Assembly (NCBI RefSeq): GCF_003288905.1
Contig: NZ_NHYL01000001.1
Location: 186,001 to 250,000 of the forward strand
From: Helicobacter sp. 11-8110
GTDB lineage: Bacteria; Campylobacterota; Campylobacteria; Campylobacterales; Helicobacteraceae
Length of the DNA: 64,000 nt
Reading direction: 5' to 3'
Below, in pieces: positions 36,413-46,439 of this stretch. The notes beneath the pieces were generated by a model. It worked only from the letters and a program-made list of their open reading frames with translations, was not told where the DNA came from and did not search any database. A program made the position numbers and the translations under genes. The number at the start of each line of letters is the position of its first letter. Within the stretch, counting starts at the first letter, position 1.

Positions 36413-36413
36413 T

Positions 36414-38852
36414 TTACTGCACGACAAAATTTACTAACTTATTTGGAACTACAATTTCTTTTATAAGTGTCTTACCCTCAAGCCATTTAGATACTTTTTC
36501 TCTAGCAAGCGCCAAAATCTCCTCTTTAGAAGTTTCCAAATCCACTTCAAGCTCATCGCGACGTTTTCCATTAATAGTGATTGCTAAAGTAATTGAATCT
36601 TCTTTTAAAGCTTCATTATCCACTACAATAGTTTGAAAATTTTTTAAACCAAAATACTGCTGACTTAACTCCCAACAAATATGTGGAATAATTGGCTCTA
36701 AGATATTCAACAAAATAAAATATCCCTCACTCCAAATTTCTCTATTTTCTTGCTCACTTAAAGCATTGATTGCTTCCATACAAGCAGCAATTAGGGTGTT
36801 AAAAGCATAGCCATTTTCATGCACAAAAGTTTCATTAGATTTTTTTAAGGCTTCATAGACTTTTTTTCTAGCATATTTTTCTGCTTTAGAGAGCTTAGCA
36901 GTATCAATCTTTGGAAGCCCTTGCACAGAATCAATGTTCTCCACTTTTGCACACAACCGCTTAATAAATCTAAAAGATCCCTCCAAAGCAGAATCATTCC
37001 ATTCTAGCTCTCTTACAGGCGGTGCTGCAAAAAGAATAAAAAGTCTAGCCGTATCTGCTCCATAAGTATCAATAATCTCTTGAGGATCAACTACATTGCC
37101 TTTAGATTTACTCATTTTAGCACCATCTTTAGTTACCATTCCTTGCGTTAGCAAATGCGAAAAAGGCTCACTAATATGCGTATATCCCAAATCCCTTAAA
37201 ACTTTAGTAAAAAATCGCGAATACAGCAAATGCAAAATTGCGTGTTCAATACCCCCAACATATTCATCTACACTCATCCAATATTTTTCATCTTCCAAAC
37301 TAATAGGCGTTTTATCGCGCAATTGCTGTGGAGTGGTATAGCGCAAAAAATACCAGCTTGATTCCACGAAAGTATCCAGAGTGTCTGTCTCTCTTAGAGC
37401 CTTTTGACCACATTTAGGACAAACACAATACTTCCAAGTAGAATGTTTATCAAGCGGATTTCCTTCTCCATCGATAATAACATCTTCTGGCAATGCTACA
37501 GGAAGTTTGTCCTTGCTCTCTGGTAAAATACCGCAAGCCTCACAATGGACAAGTGGAATAGGAGTTCCCCAATATCTTTGCCTAGAAACTCCCCAATCAC
37601 GCAATTTAAAATTCACCACAGCCTTGCCTAGATTCTGTGATTCAAAGCTTTTAATAATCGCCTCTTTAGCCTCATTGCTTTCCATTCCGCTATATTCTTT
37701 AGAATTTATTAATTCCCCACTCTCACAATAAGGCAAAGGTGCATTAGGATCTTTTTTATCTACAATCACTTGCTTAATAGGCAAATGATATTTTTGTGCA
37801 AAATCAAAATCTCTCTCATCGTGCGCAGGAACACTCATAACCGCACCACTTCCATAATCCATTAAAACAAAATTAGCCACCCATAATGGAATCTTCTCTC
37901 CACTTAAAGGATGAATGGCAAAAATCCCCAAAGGCACACCACATTTTTCTTGCTGTGATCGCTCTCTTGCAGAAGTATTTTGCATTTTAAGAATCTCATC
38001 TTTAGCTTCTTGACTCAATCCATCGCTCTCAAGCATTTTTTTAACCAAACTATGTTCAGGCGCCAAAGCACAATAGCTTACACCAAAGATTGTATCAGGT
38101 CGCGTTGTAAAAACTTCAAATTCCTTAATACCTTGACATTCTTGTTCTAATTGAAAACAAAAGCTCAATCCTTGAGATTTTCCAATCCAATTGCGCTGCA
38201 TTGTTAGCACTTGATTAGGCCATTTGCCATCCAAGCTCTCTAAATCTTGCAATAATTCTTCTGCATAATCTGTAATTTTAATGTAATATTGATACATTTC
38301 CTTTTGGATAACTTGCGTATCACAACGCCAACACTTACCCTCAATCACTTGCTCATTAGCCAAAACCGTTTGATCATTAGGACACCAATTTAAATAGCCT
38401 TTTTTACGATAAATCAATCCCTTTTCCCACATTTCTATAAAGAGCAATTGCTCCCATTTAGAATATTCTAAATCACAAGTCGCAAGCTCACGAGTCTTAG
38501 AAAATGAAAAACCCAGAGAATAAAGTTGCTTTTTCATATGTTCAATATTGCTATAAGTCCATTGTTTTGGGTGAGTTTTATTTTTAATCGCAGCATTTTC
38601 AGCAGGCATTCCAAAGGCATCCCAACCAATGGGGTGTAGCACATTATAGCCTTGTTTTCTTAGATTCCTAGCAATTGCATCACTAATACAATAATTTCTT
38701 ACATGCCCCATATGGATATTTCCACTTGGATAAGGAAACATACTTAAAATATATTTTTTAGGCAGACTTTTATCTTCTTTTGGTTCATACTCACCGCTAT
38801 TTTCCCAAAAATTTTGCCATTTTTTTTCAATCCCTTTTGCATAATATTCCAT
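36414..38852 (-). CDS. leuS: Leucyl-tRNA synthetase
   Basis: 812 aa class I synthetase. The HIGH motif is [11 protein letters not shown], the KMSKS loop is KMSKSKGN, and a CP1 editing domain lies between (about 220-410; [12 protein letters not shown], and [11 protein letters not shown]). A zinc-like CPKCGQ pair is present near 450. The C-terminal domain ends with [11 protein letters not shown]-type strands. No anomalies. Confidence 0.97.
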   Translation of the reverse strand: MEYYAKGIEKKWQNFWENSGEYEPKEDKSLPKKYILSMFPYPSGNIHMGHVRNYCISDAIARNLRKQGYNVLHPIGWDAFGMPAENAAIKNKTHPKQWTYSNIEHMKKQLYSLGFSFSKTRELATCDLEYSKWEQLLFIEMWEKGLIYRKKGYLNWCPNDQTVLANEQVIEGKCWRCDTQVIQKEMYQYYIKITDYAEELLQDLESLDGKWPNQVLTMQRNWIGKSQGLSFCFQLEQECQGIKEFEVFTTRPDTIFGVSYCALAPEHSLVKKMLESDGLSQEAKDEILKMQNTSARERSQQEKCGVPLGIFAIHPLSGEKIPLWVANFVLMDYGSGAVMSVPAHDERDFDFAQKYHLPIKQVIVDKKDPNAPLPYCESGELINSKEYSGMESNEAKEAIIKSFESQNLGKAVVNFKLRDWGVSRQRYWGTPIPLVHCEACGILPESKDKLPVALPEDVIIDGEGNPLDKHSTWKYCVCPKCGQKALRETDTLDTFVESSWYFLRYTTPQQLRDKTPISLEDEKYWMSVDEYVGGIEHAILHLLYSRFFTKVLRDLGYTHISEPFSHLLTQGMVTKDGAKMSKSKGNVVDPQEIIDTYGADTARLFILFAAPPVRELEWNDSALEGSFRFIKRLCAKVENIDSVQGLPKIDTAKLSKAEKYARKKVYEALKKSNETFVHENGYAFNTLIAACMEAINALSEQENREIWSEGYFILLNILEPIIPHICWELSQQYFGLKNFQTIVVDNEALKEDSITLAITINGKRRDELEVDLETSKEEILALAREKVSKWLEGKTLIKEIVVPNKLVNFVVQ

Positions 38853-38861
38853 TGCTAACCC

Positions 38862-39203
38862 TTAATTAAAATCGTTGTAATTTCTTATGCTCTCAATAGC
38901 CACAAATACAATTGAAACAATATTAGCCACCAAAGCACCAAGAGCCAATGCTATAGCAACATTAATATTATTTAGCACTTGCATATAAATAAAAGCCGGA
39001 ATCAAATGCAAATCCGCTACAAGAGAGGCTGCCATAAGTTCAGCAGACATATAATTTCTTACCCCAACTTTCAAAATGGTAGAAATAATATTTACACCCC
39101 CAGCAATAAAAAGCATTATGATATTTTGCTCGCACAAAAATCCTATGGTAGAAGTCAAACTCATTAATATAAAAAAGACATAAATTACTTTTCCCCAGTC
39201 CAT
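38862..39203 (-). CDS. Small integral membrane protein, HP1548-like (DUF6394)
   Basis: 113 aa with about three hydrophobic helices (VIYVFFILMSLTSTIGF, NIIMLFIAGGVNIISTIL, INVAIALALGALVANIVSIVFVA). It sits 11 nt after secF and 9 nt before leuS, the same place as HP1548, a family confined to Campylobacterota as far as I recall. Proximity to secDF hints at an envelope or export role, but nothing in the sequence proves one. Confidence 0.85.
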   Translation of the reverse strand: MDWGKVIYVFFILMSLTSTIGFLCEQNIIMLFIAGGVNIISTILKVGVRNYMSAELMAASLVADLHLIPAFIYMQVLNNINVAIALALGALVANIVSIVFVAIESIRNYNDFN

Positions 39204-39214
39204 CTTGATACCTC

Positions 39215-40186
39215 CTAAACTCTTCCTCTTTCATACATTTCGCGCATTTTCTTTTTCTCTAATGCTTTGCGTTCTTGATCTACTAATTTTTTATGATATT
39301 TTCCCAAATCAAATCCCAAAATCATTACAAGCTTACTTGCAACAAAAATAGAGCTATAACTCCCCACAATCGAACCAACCAACATTGGCAAACTAAAGCC
39401 TTTGATAATCTCTCCACCAAATAAATAAAGTGTTAAAACAACAAAAAATACCGTAAGAGAAGTGAGCATTGTCCTAGATAGTGTTGCAGAAAGTGCTTCA
39501 TTAACTACTGCTTTTAAATTATTACTTGCTCTTATTCCAATTGTTTCGCGAATACGATCAAAAATAATAATAGTATCATTGATGGAATAACCAATCAGTG
39601 TTAAAAGCGCAGCAATCACCTCCAAACTCAAATCCACATCAAACAAAATCACCGCACCAGCAGCAATCACAATATCGTGAATCAAAGCCAAAATACTCGC
39701 TAAAGCAAAGCGCCACTCATAGCGATATGCCACATAAGCCATAATAGAAATAATTGCAAAACTTAAAGCCAAAATCCCTTTTTCTCTTAGTTCATCTCCA
39801 ACTTTTGGTCCTACAATATCCACACGCCTAATCTGAAAATCTCCAGTATCTTTCAAAAGATTCGTAACTTCCTCACCAATATCTTGATTAACACTAGAAG
39901 TTGCCGTAGCAAGTCTAATCAAAATCTCTTCAGGGCTTCCAAATTCACTTACTTGTGCGCCTTGAAACTCTTCAACACTTTCTAACCTTTGGCGTATTTC
40001 CGCTAAAGGTGCTTCTTTTGAATATTGTATTTGAATAATTGTTCCACCTGCAAAATCCACACCCAAAGTAAAACCAGGCTTAATAAACAAAACCAAAGAT
40101 CCAATAAATAAGATTAAAGAAAGCACAATCCCATAATTAGACATTTTAACAAAGTCATAAATTTTGTTGTGTTTAAAAAAATCCAT
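39215..40186 (-). CDS. secF: Protein translocase subunit SecF
   Basis: 323 aa, six TM helices. Motifs are GVDFAGGTIIQIQY after TM1 and GYSINDTIIIFDRIRE in TM4. With SecD it uses the proton gradient to pull proteins through SecYEG. Its ATG overlaps the secD stop (TAATG). The C-terminal tail is strongly basic. Confidence 0.96.
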   Translation of the reverse strand: MDFFKHNKIYDFVKMSNYGIVLSLILFIGSLVLFIKPGFTLGVDFAGGTIIQIQYSKEAPLAEIRQRLESVEEFQGAQVSEFGSPEEILIRLATATSSVNQDIGEEVTNLLKDTGDFQIRRVDIVGPKVGDELREKGILALSFAIISIMAYVAYRYEWRFALASILALIHDIVIAAGAVILFDVDLSLEVIAALLTLIGYSINDTIIIFDRIRETIGIRASNNLKAVVNEALSATLSRTMLTSLTVFFVVLTLYLFGGEIIKGFSLPMLVGSIVGSYSSIFVASKLVMILGFDLGKYHKKLVDQERKALEKKKMREMYERGRV

Positions 40187-41763
40187 TAAGCACCTCTTTT
40201 CTTATAACCAAACCAAAGAGAATAATTGCCTGATTTGATGATTCTATTTTGCAATAATCTAAAGATTCCGTGAGTCCCAACAATTGCTGTAATCACTGAA
40301 GCAATAATCCCAATACTCATTGTGATTGCAAAGCCCTTAATCGCGCCTGTTCCAAACATATAAAGTAAAACTGCAGCAATTAAAGAAGTTAAGTTTGAAT
40401 CAAAAATCGCCCTTGAAGCATTGGCATAACCATTTTCCATTGCCTTAATGAAATTTTCCCCTGCTCTAAAGCCCTCTCTAATCCGTTCATTAATAATCAC
40501 ATTAGCATCCACTGCCATACCCACGGTTAAAATAATTCCAGCCATTCCAGGTAAAGTCAATGTCGCGCCAAAAAGCGCCATTACCGCAATTACCAATAAA
40601 ATATTAATCACCATTGCAATATTAGCGATAATTCCTGCAATGCCATAATAAAAAATCATAAACACCACAACTAGCACCGCTCCACTAGCTAATGCAATCA
40701 TAGAAGCCTTAATGCTATCAGCACCTAGGCTTGGACCAACACTGCGTTTTTCTAGCAAAGTAATAGGTGCAGGCAAAGCTCCACTACGCAATGCAATAGC
40801 AATATCGCTTGCTTCTTGCACACTAAAGCCCCCACTAATTTGTCCGCTACCTCCTCCAATTCTCTCACGAATCACTGGCGCAGAATAAACTTTGCCATCT
40901 AGCACAACTGCCATACGATTCCCTACATTTTTTCCAGAAAAATCCCCAAAGATTTTCCCTCCCTGTGCATTCAAGGTAAAATTAATAATAGGTTGCCCAT
41001 TTTGATCATAAGCCGCCCTTGCATCAGTAAGCATTGCACCATCTAAAATCGGAATAGCTTTAAGCAAGATTTTTTGATTGGGATCGTTAATAAAGGGCAA
41101 TATCACATCACCATAAGATTCTGCTTCTAGCTCTGTTATAGTATGCACTCGTGCATTTCTTGATTCATCTACTGCCATCATCTGTAAATGTCCGCCCTTA
41201 GAAATCAAATCCAAAGCCCTTTGCTCATCTTCTTGAGTTTTGATTCCGGGCAATTGCACAAGAATTGAATCAGTTCCCTGCTTTGTTACGCTAGGCTCGG
41301 ATAATCCAAATTGATCCAAACGATTACGGATATTACCAATTGCTTGTTCAATTGCATAATTTTCAATATTGATAATTTCTGCTTCTGTGAGGGTAATAGT
41401 ATATTTTAAACCATTTTCTATGACATTTAAACCTTGAATCTCTTTAAGATAATTGTCAATTTTTTCTTTTTCATTAGAATCAAGCAACTCAAACACGACA
41501 CTTTCTAAATCTACTTTTAAGCCATCTAGTAAAATCTGCTCTTCTATGGCATAGTAGTTTATACCTGAAGCCAAAGAAGCATAGCGCGTCTTAACCGCTT
41601 CTTCAGTTTTAACGCCCAAAAGCAAATTCAAGCCTCCTTGCAAATCAAGCCCTAGTGTAATTTTAGGTCCTTGAGTTTGAAACAAAGAGGGAATTGATAA
41701 AATAATCCCAAATAATGCTGCTATGATAAAAGAAAATAATTTAGTATTAAAACTCTTTTTCAT
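40186..41763 (-). CDS. secD: Protein translocase subunit SecD
   Basis: 525 aa, six TM helices with a large periplasmic P1 domain. Motifs are [15 protein letters not shown] after TM1 and [17 protein letters not shown], which holds the proton-pathway Asp. It is coupled to secF and lies 6 nt after yajC. Confidence 0.96.
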   Translation of the reverse strand: MKKSFNTKLFSFIIAALFGIILSIPSLFQTQGPKITLGLDLQGGLNLLLGVKTEEAVKTRYASLASGINYYAIEEQILLDGLKVDLESVVFELLDSNEKEKIDNYLKEIQGLNVIENGLKYTITLTEAEIINIENYAIEQAIGNIRNRLDQFGLSEPSVTKQGTDSILVQLPGIKTQEDEQRALDLISKGGHLQMMAVDESRNARVHTITELEAESYGDVILPFINDPNQKILLKAIPILDGAMLTDARAAYDQNGQPIINFTLNAQGGKIFGDFSGKNVGNRMAVVLDGKVYSAPVIRERIGGGSGQISGGFSVQEASDIAIALRSGALPAPITLLEKRSVGPSLGADSIKASMIALASGAVLVVVFMIFYYGIAGIIANIAMVINILLVIAVMALFGATLTLPGMAGIILTVGMAVDANVIINERIREGFRAGENFIKAMENGYANASRAIFDSNLTSLIAAVLLYMFGTGAIKGFAITMSIGIIASVITAIVGTHGIFRLLQNRIIKSGNYSLWFGYKKRGA

Positions 41764-41769
41764 TTTATT

Positions 41770-42039
41770 TTATTCGGCTTTTTTGGCAACATAATCTTTT
41801 GCTAATTTTACGATAGTATCTTCATTCAAACGCACCATAAAATAATCTTCCTCGCGTTTAACCACTTCTGCAATAAATCCGCCAGTTGTAACAATCTTAT
41901 CCCCTTTGCTCAAAGAAGCAATCATTTCTCTATGATTTTTGGCTTGTTTTTGTTGCGGACGAATAATCAAAAAATAAAAAATCGCAATTAAAACCACCAA
42001 AGGCAAAAGTTGTGTAAAGATATTTCCAGCATTTTCCAT
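41770..42039 (-). CDS. yajC: Sec translocase accessory protein YajC
   Basis: 89 aa. A single N-terminal helix (LLPLVVLIAIFYFLIIRPQQK) is followed by a cytoplasmic domain with the diagnostic LSKGDKIVTTGGFIAEV. It is the first gene of yajC-secD-secF and of the long minus-strand run, behind a TGGTAGAAT promoter and an AGAGAGG ribosome site. Confidence 0.95.
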   Translation of the reverse strand: MENAGNIFTQLLPLVVLIAIFYFLIIRPQQKQAKNHREMIASLSKGDKIVTTGGFIAEVVKREEDYFMVRLNEDTIVKLAKDYVAKKAE

Positions 42040-42074
42040 AAGTGCTAACCTCTCTTAAATAAAATTAAACGAAG

Positions 42075-42083
42075 ATTCTACCA
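42075..42083 (-). promoter_or_regulatory. Extended -10 promoter for yajC-secDF and the downstream run
   Basis: On the minus strand TGGTAGAAT matches TGnTATAAT with one change, 35 nt before the yajC ATG. It is the only plausible promoter in the 175-nt nhaA/yajC spacer and could drive up to thirteen genes. Confidence 0.5.
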
Positions 42084-42187
42084 TTTATTTACTAATGATT
42101 TGCTAATAAATACCATTGTTTTTATTTTTTAGATAACTTTTTGATTAAATTTTAACTCCAATCCAATAAAAAAATTATCTCTAAGCT

Positions 42188-42209
42188 AAGAATCCAAAAA
42201 AGGATTCTT
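42188..42209 (-). terminator. Terminator-like hairpin after nhaA
   Basis: Perfect 8-bp stem AAGAATCC/GGATTCTT around a six-base loop, 5 nt after the nhaA stop, with a T-run about 15-20 nt further along the minus strand. Confidence 0.6.
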
Positions 42210-42214
42210 TTTGC

Positions 42215-43540
42215 TTAATGGTGTGTTACTTTATCTCTAATAAAAAAGAAAATACTTCCTAAAATACCAGCTGTAAGAGAAGCAATCAAAATAGAAATTT
42301 TTGCCACATCCGTTGCTACAAGAGCGTGTTCGCCACTAAAGGCAAGGTTAGTTACAAACATTGACATAGTAAATCCAATTCCGCCTAAAGCCCCAGCACC
42401 AAAGATTTCTACCCAAGTAACACCTTTTGGACGCGCTGCGATTCCAAACTTTTCTGCCAAGAAAGTAAAAAGGAAAATACCCAATGGCTTCCCAATAACC
42501 AAACCACAAAAAATACCCAAAAACACATGATCCACACCAAAATCAATATTAGACCCAATACTAACCCCTGCATTTGCAAAAGCAAAAATAGGCATAATAA
42601 GATAATTAGAATAAGGTGCTAAAGCGTGTTCTAATCGCAAAAGTGGATTTTGCACTGCATTTTTGTGTTGGGCGATATGATGCAAGGCTTCAATTTGTTC
42701 GTTTTGCAATAAGATTCCATCTTTTTTCTTTTGCGCTTCTTGGAAATTACTAATCACTAATTTAATTTTATCCATAAAATCTAAAGTATCCATTTTGGGC
42801 GCAACAGGAATAGTAAAGGCTAAAACAACCGCTGCAATAGTCGCGTGAATACCACAATTATGAACAGCAAGCCACAGACCAACACCCAAAATCATATAAG
42901 GGGTTAGTGCTTTTACTCCCATTTTATTAAGCATAACCAAAACCGCGACAATCCCAGCAGCAACTGCCAACCAACCAAAACTAATCCCACTAGAATAGAA
43001 CAATGCAATCACAATAATCGCACCCAAATCATCAGCCACCGCTAAAGAAACTAAAAATACTTTAACAGAAATAGAAACTCTTTTGCCAAGCGCTGATAAA
43101 ACTCCCAAAGCAAAAGCAATATCTGTCGCCATTGGAATTCCAAATCCGTGTTCAGAAGCACTTCCAGCATTTAGAGCAAAATAAATAATCCCAGGACCAA
43201 TCATACCCCCTAAAGCAGCAATGACAGGCAAGGCTGCTCTTTTAAACCCTGCTAACTCACCAAACAACACTTCGCGTTTGATTTCTAAGCCCACAACCAA
43301 AAAGAAAAATGCCATTAATACATCATTAATCCAATGCTCCAAGCTCATTCCAATAAAAGTGCCATTAACATCAAATCCCACTTTACTTTTCCAAAGTGCC
43401 GCATAACCCTCTGCTAAAGGTGAGTTTGCAACAATCATTGCCAAAACAGCACAACAAAGCAACAAAACTCCCGCAAACGATTCACTTTGAGTGATTTTTT
43501 TTAGGCTAGACATAAAGCCATTTTGATTTTCTGCTTCCAT
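42215..43540 (-). CDS. nhaA: Na+/H+ antiporter NhaA
   Basis: 441 aa, about 50 longer than E. coli NhaA owing to a hydrophilic loop around 270-310 (QKKKDGILLQNEQ, HHIAQHKN), a known feature of Helicobacter NhaA. The ion-binding pair is in VADDLGAII, with the TM4 motif MATDIAFALGVLSALGK. It exports Na+ for protons. The start codon directly abuts the addA stop (TAAATG), so the two are coupled, as in HP1552-HP1553. Confidence 0.95.
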   Translation of the reverse strand: MEAENQNGFMSSLKKITQSESFAGVLLLCCAVLAMIVANSPLAEGYAALWKSKVGFDVNGTFIGMSLEHWINDVLMAFFFLVVGLEIKREVLFGELAGFKRAALPVIAALGGMIGPGIIYFALNAGSASEHGFGIPMATDIAFALGVLSALGKRVSISVKVFLVSLAVADDLGAIIVIALFYSSGISFGWLAVAAGIVAVLVMLNKMGVKALTPYMILGVGLWLAVHNCGIHATIAAVVLAFTIPVAPKMDTLDFMDKIKLVISNFQEAQKKKDGILLQNEQIEALHHIAQHKNAVQNPLLRLEHALAPYSNYLIMPIFAFANAGVSIGSNIDFGVDHVFLGIFCGLVIGKPLGIFLFTFLAEKFGIAARPKGVTWVEIFGAGALGGIGFTMSMFVTNLAFSGEHALVATDVAKISILIASLTAGILGSIFFFIRDKVTHH

Positions 43541-46306
43541 TTATTCCCCTATAACTTCAACTAATCTTCCTTCACCCTCTGTATAAAAGACAAAACCTCT
43601 CACAGGTTTTTGCAAAATTTCTCCCACACTTTGCATATACTCTAGCACTTGCGTCGCATAAGATTCCCTTTGCGCTCCGCTTTTATAGTCAATCACAAAC
43701 GCCTCGTTTTCTCCGATAATCAAGAGATCCAAGCGTTTTTGTCTGCCATTGGATAAAAAAGGAATTTCACATTTTACCTTTCCTTTAGCTAGAATTTCAA
43801 TAAAATGAGAATTTTTTAAGATTTTTTTACAATGTTTAATCACATTTTTTAAGCTTTCTCTCTCCATTAAAAAGCCCATTTTATTGCACAAAATCTCCAA
43901 AAGCACCGAATCATCTAAATTATTTTTTATTTTTTGCTCCATTACAAAATGCAACGCCACACCATAATAAATCCCTTGAATCTTACCTTCTTGCACTTCT
44001 TTTTGAATCACCTGCATTTTCTTTTGTGTGCCCAAAGACACCAAACTCTTTTTACAACTTGCTTCTTCAAAAAATACTTGTTCTTCTTTTTTGGGTAAAT
44101 TTGTAGCTTCTTTGACTTCTTGTAATGCTTTTTTTAAATCCCCTCTTTGTAAATTTTCTAATTCTAAAGAATCAAAGCGCCCTTTTTCACTCAAAAGCAT
44201 AATATGCATCGTATTTTTAGCGCGTGTCAAAGCCACATAAAGCTGATTTTTTAAATCCTTTTCTTTTAAAATCTCTTCCTTAAAAATCGCCTTTTGATAG
44301 GTTTTATCCAAGCTTTTTCTTAAATCATTGCTTTTTTGAAACACCCTTTGAATCTCCACGCCATTTTCTTTGAATTCAAAAAAGACATTATTATAACGAC
44401 TTCTAGCCTTATTATCATCAATCACCAAAACATGATTAAATTCCAAGCCTTTAGATTTATGGATTGTCATTAGCCTAATCCCTGAACACTCACTTGAAAC
44501 AATATCTGCTTGTAAGCTTTCAACTTTTTCTAGTAGCTCCCCCACACTTGCAAACCCCAAGGCATATTCCAAAAACTTCTTAGCACTCAAACTAGAAATC
44601 TTAAAACTTTGCATCACTTGTAGCAAAATCACTGCTGGTGGATTCTCCAAAATTTCAAAATGCCGATCCAATGATTCTTTTTCTAATCCCAATAGCATAA
44701 AAAATTCCTCACAAAACAAGGGATTTTTAGAATCTAAATATTTCAAAAACTCAATCAAAGCGCGCACTTCATTATGAAATACTAGCTTTGCACTCGTATC
44801 CATTACGACCTTAAAACCACTAGTTTCCAAGTATTCTGCTAACTCCACCACCCAATCATTATCAAAAAGCAAAATAGCAATCTCTTCTTCTTTAGCACCA
44901 AGCTCCAAAAGCTCCCTTAAGCATTTTGAAATCTCTTCTTTATCTGATTCATTTTTGACAACCCTCACAAAGCCCTCTTGATGGCTATTAGCTTCTTGAG
45001 AGACAAAGCCATCTATTTTGTTGCTAAAGACTTCATTGACAAACTCCACAAGATTCTTAGCACTCCGATAATTCTTTTGCAAACTCTCTTGCTTCATTCC
45101 ATCAGCAGCAATTTTAAAAAGATTTGGATTACCACCCCTAAAGCGATAAATAGACTGCTTAATATCTCCCACATAAAAGAAACTACGCAAAAACTCTTTA
45201 ACACCCTTACCGCTTTTGATTTCATCAATCATAGGCTTTAAAATCTCATATTGCAAAATACTTGTATCTTGAAATTCATCAATCAAAATGTGGCTAATGG
45301 TGCTATCAAGTCTAAAATACAAAAATTCCTTATCAAAGTTTTTTTGTAGCAAAAGCTCATAAACCTTTGAAGTTACCGCATTAAAACTCAAAGTATTGCT
45401 TTGTTTATAATACTTCTCTTTGGCTTCTAAATAAACTTGAAAAATTTCATACAGATTCCTAAGATATTGCGATTCTTCATCTAAATACACTCCCAAAAGC
45501 GCTTCTTTTAGACTTTCAAAATCTCTCTCATCAAAAGGAATCTTTCCAAATCCCCTAAAATCAGTTATTTTCTCTTTTGTAAGCCAAGTTTTACCCTTAT
45601 GCAACAAAGAATTAAAATCGCTAAAATCCATCGGATTAGAAGTCTTACTCTCACTCTCACTCTCACCCTTACTCTTTTTATATTCTCGCTGAAGTCTATA
45701 AGCATATTCCATTGCTTGTTCTTTATCGCCCTTTTGTGCTTCATAGACAAAAAATCCCTTTTTAAGCATTTCTTTAAAAGAATCAAGAAAAGAACAAAGC
45801 GACAAAACACTATCGATACTCTTTCTCCCTTGGGCGCAAAAAAGCACGATTCTCTCAAAGGCTTCATCACTCAAAAGTTCCAAAAAAATCTCTGTAATTG
45901 CTTCAAAATCCTCATTTTGAATTTCAAAATTATTTTCAACCCCCACATACCAGCAAAAGCTCTTTAAGATTCTCTGAAAAAACGAATCAATTGTCGTAAT
46001 TTTCAAATCTTCACGCAAAAAACTATAATAAATTTTTGTAATCTTTTGCTCAATTCCCTCCAAATCATTTATACTAATAAACTCAAGTTGTTTAATATAT
46101 TCTCTATCATTTTTTCTTTGATAGATTTCTTGAATGCTCTTAACAATGCGTTCTTCCATTTCCTTTGCTGCTTTTTTAGTAAAGGTCAAAGTCAAAATTT
46201 CTGAAGGCTTAGCACCCAAAAAAAGCAGTTCAAGATAACGCGAAACCAAACGATAAGTTTTCCCACTCCCCGCACTTGCATTCAAACACAATAAGGCACT
46301 TTCCAT
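43541..46306 (-). CDS. addA: AddA-type helicase/nuclease subunit (RecB-like)
   Basis: 921 aa UvrD-type helicase with a C-terminal nuclease. Walker A is ASAGSGKTYRL (about 9-19), Walker B IDEFQDTSILQ, a late helicase motif MTIHKSKGLEF and a nuclease signature FVIDYKSG near 890. AddAB processes double-strand breaks for recombination; H. pylori AddA is HP1553. The AddB partner is not in this window. A Ser-Glu repeat near residue 215 is encoded by a 6-nt repeat. Confidence 0.9.
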   Translation of the reverse strand: MESALLCLNASAGSGKTYRLVSRYLELLFLGAKPSEILTLTFTKKAAKEMEERIVKSIQEIYQRKNDREYIKQLEFISINDLEGIEQKITKIYYSFLREDLKITTIDSFFQRILKSFCWYVGVENNFEIQNEDFEAITEIFLELLSDEAFERIVLFCAQGRKSIDSVLSLCSFLDSFKEMLKKGFFVYEAQKGDKEQAMEYAYRLQREYKKSKGESESESKTSNPMDFSDFNSLLHKGKTWLTKEKITDFRGFGKIPFDERDFESLKEALLGVYLDEESQYLRNLYEIFQVYLEAKEKYYKQSNTLSFNAVTSKVYELLLQKNFDKEFLYFRLDSTISHILIDEFQDTSILQYEILKPMIDEIKSGKGVKEFLRSFFYVGDIKQSIYRFRGGNPNLFKIAADGMKQESLQKNYRSAKNLVEFVNEVFSNKIDGFVSQEANSHQEGFVRVVKNESDKEEISKCLRELLELGAKEEEIAILLFDNDWVVELAEYLETSGFKVVMDTSAKLVFHNEVRALIEFLKYLDSKNPLFCEEFFMLLGLEKESLDRHFEILENPPAVILLQVMQSFKISSLSAKKFLEYALGFASVGELLEKVESLQADIVSSECSGIRLMTIHKSKGLEFNHVLVIDDNKARSRYNNVFFEFKENGVEIQRVFQKSNDLRKSLDKTYQKAIFKEEILKEKDLKNQLYVALTRAKNTMHIMLLSEKGRFDSLELENLQRGDLKKALQEVKEATNLPKKEEQVFFEEASCKKSLVSLGTQKKMQVIQKEVQEGKIQGIYYGVALHFVMEQKIKNNLDDSVLLEILCNKMGFLMERESLKNVIKHCKKILKNSHFIEILAKGKVKCEIPFLSNGRQKRLDLLIIGENEAFVIDYKSGAQRESYATQVLEYMQSVGEILQKPVRGFVFYTEGEGRLVEVIGE
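45647..45676 (+). repeat. Hexanucleotide repeat inside addA
   Basis: Three perfect ACTCTC units (45647-45664) followed by two imperfect ones (ACCCTT, ACTCTT). On the coding strand it gives Glu-Ser repeats (GESESESK). A 6-nt unit changes length without shifting frame. Confidence 0.7.
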
Positions 46307-46354
46307 TGTATTTCCTTATAAAATTTGCATCATTATAACATTAATTTAAGAATC

Positions 46355-46407
46355 CTAAAAGTTGATTGACATATACTAAAGATTTGTTATATAATATGCT
46401 AAAAGTT
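46355..46407 (+). repeat. Direct repeats CTAAAAGTT flanking the cbpA promoter
   Basis: CTAAAAGTT occurs at 46355-46363, just upstream of -35, and at 46399-46407, around the expected start site; the two starts are 44 nt apart. The position is suited to a regulator, but the repeats are short and A/T-rich. Confidence 0.4.
46366..46395 (+). promoter_or_regulatory. Near-perfect sigma70 promoter for cbpA-hspR
   Basis: TTGACA (46366-46371), 18-nt spacer, TATAAT (46390-46395), 44 nt before the cbpA ATG. A full -35 consensus is uncommon in Helicobacter, whose housekeeping promoters usually lack one. Strong basal strength would suit a gene held down by a repressor. Confidence 0.75.
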
Positions 46408-46439
46408 TATAGAATTTATTATTTTTTAAGGAATGGCAA

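Noticed and set aside
45565-45967. Frames with Arg-Val or Leu-Thr repeats opposite addA
   Set aside because: They are shadows of the hexanucleotide repeat in other frames of the addA coding region.
46320-46439. HspR HAIR operator upstream of cbpA
   Set aside because: No CTTGAGT-N7-ACTCAAG or close variant is present.
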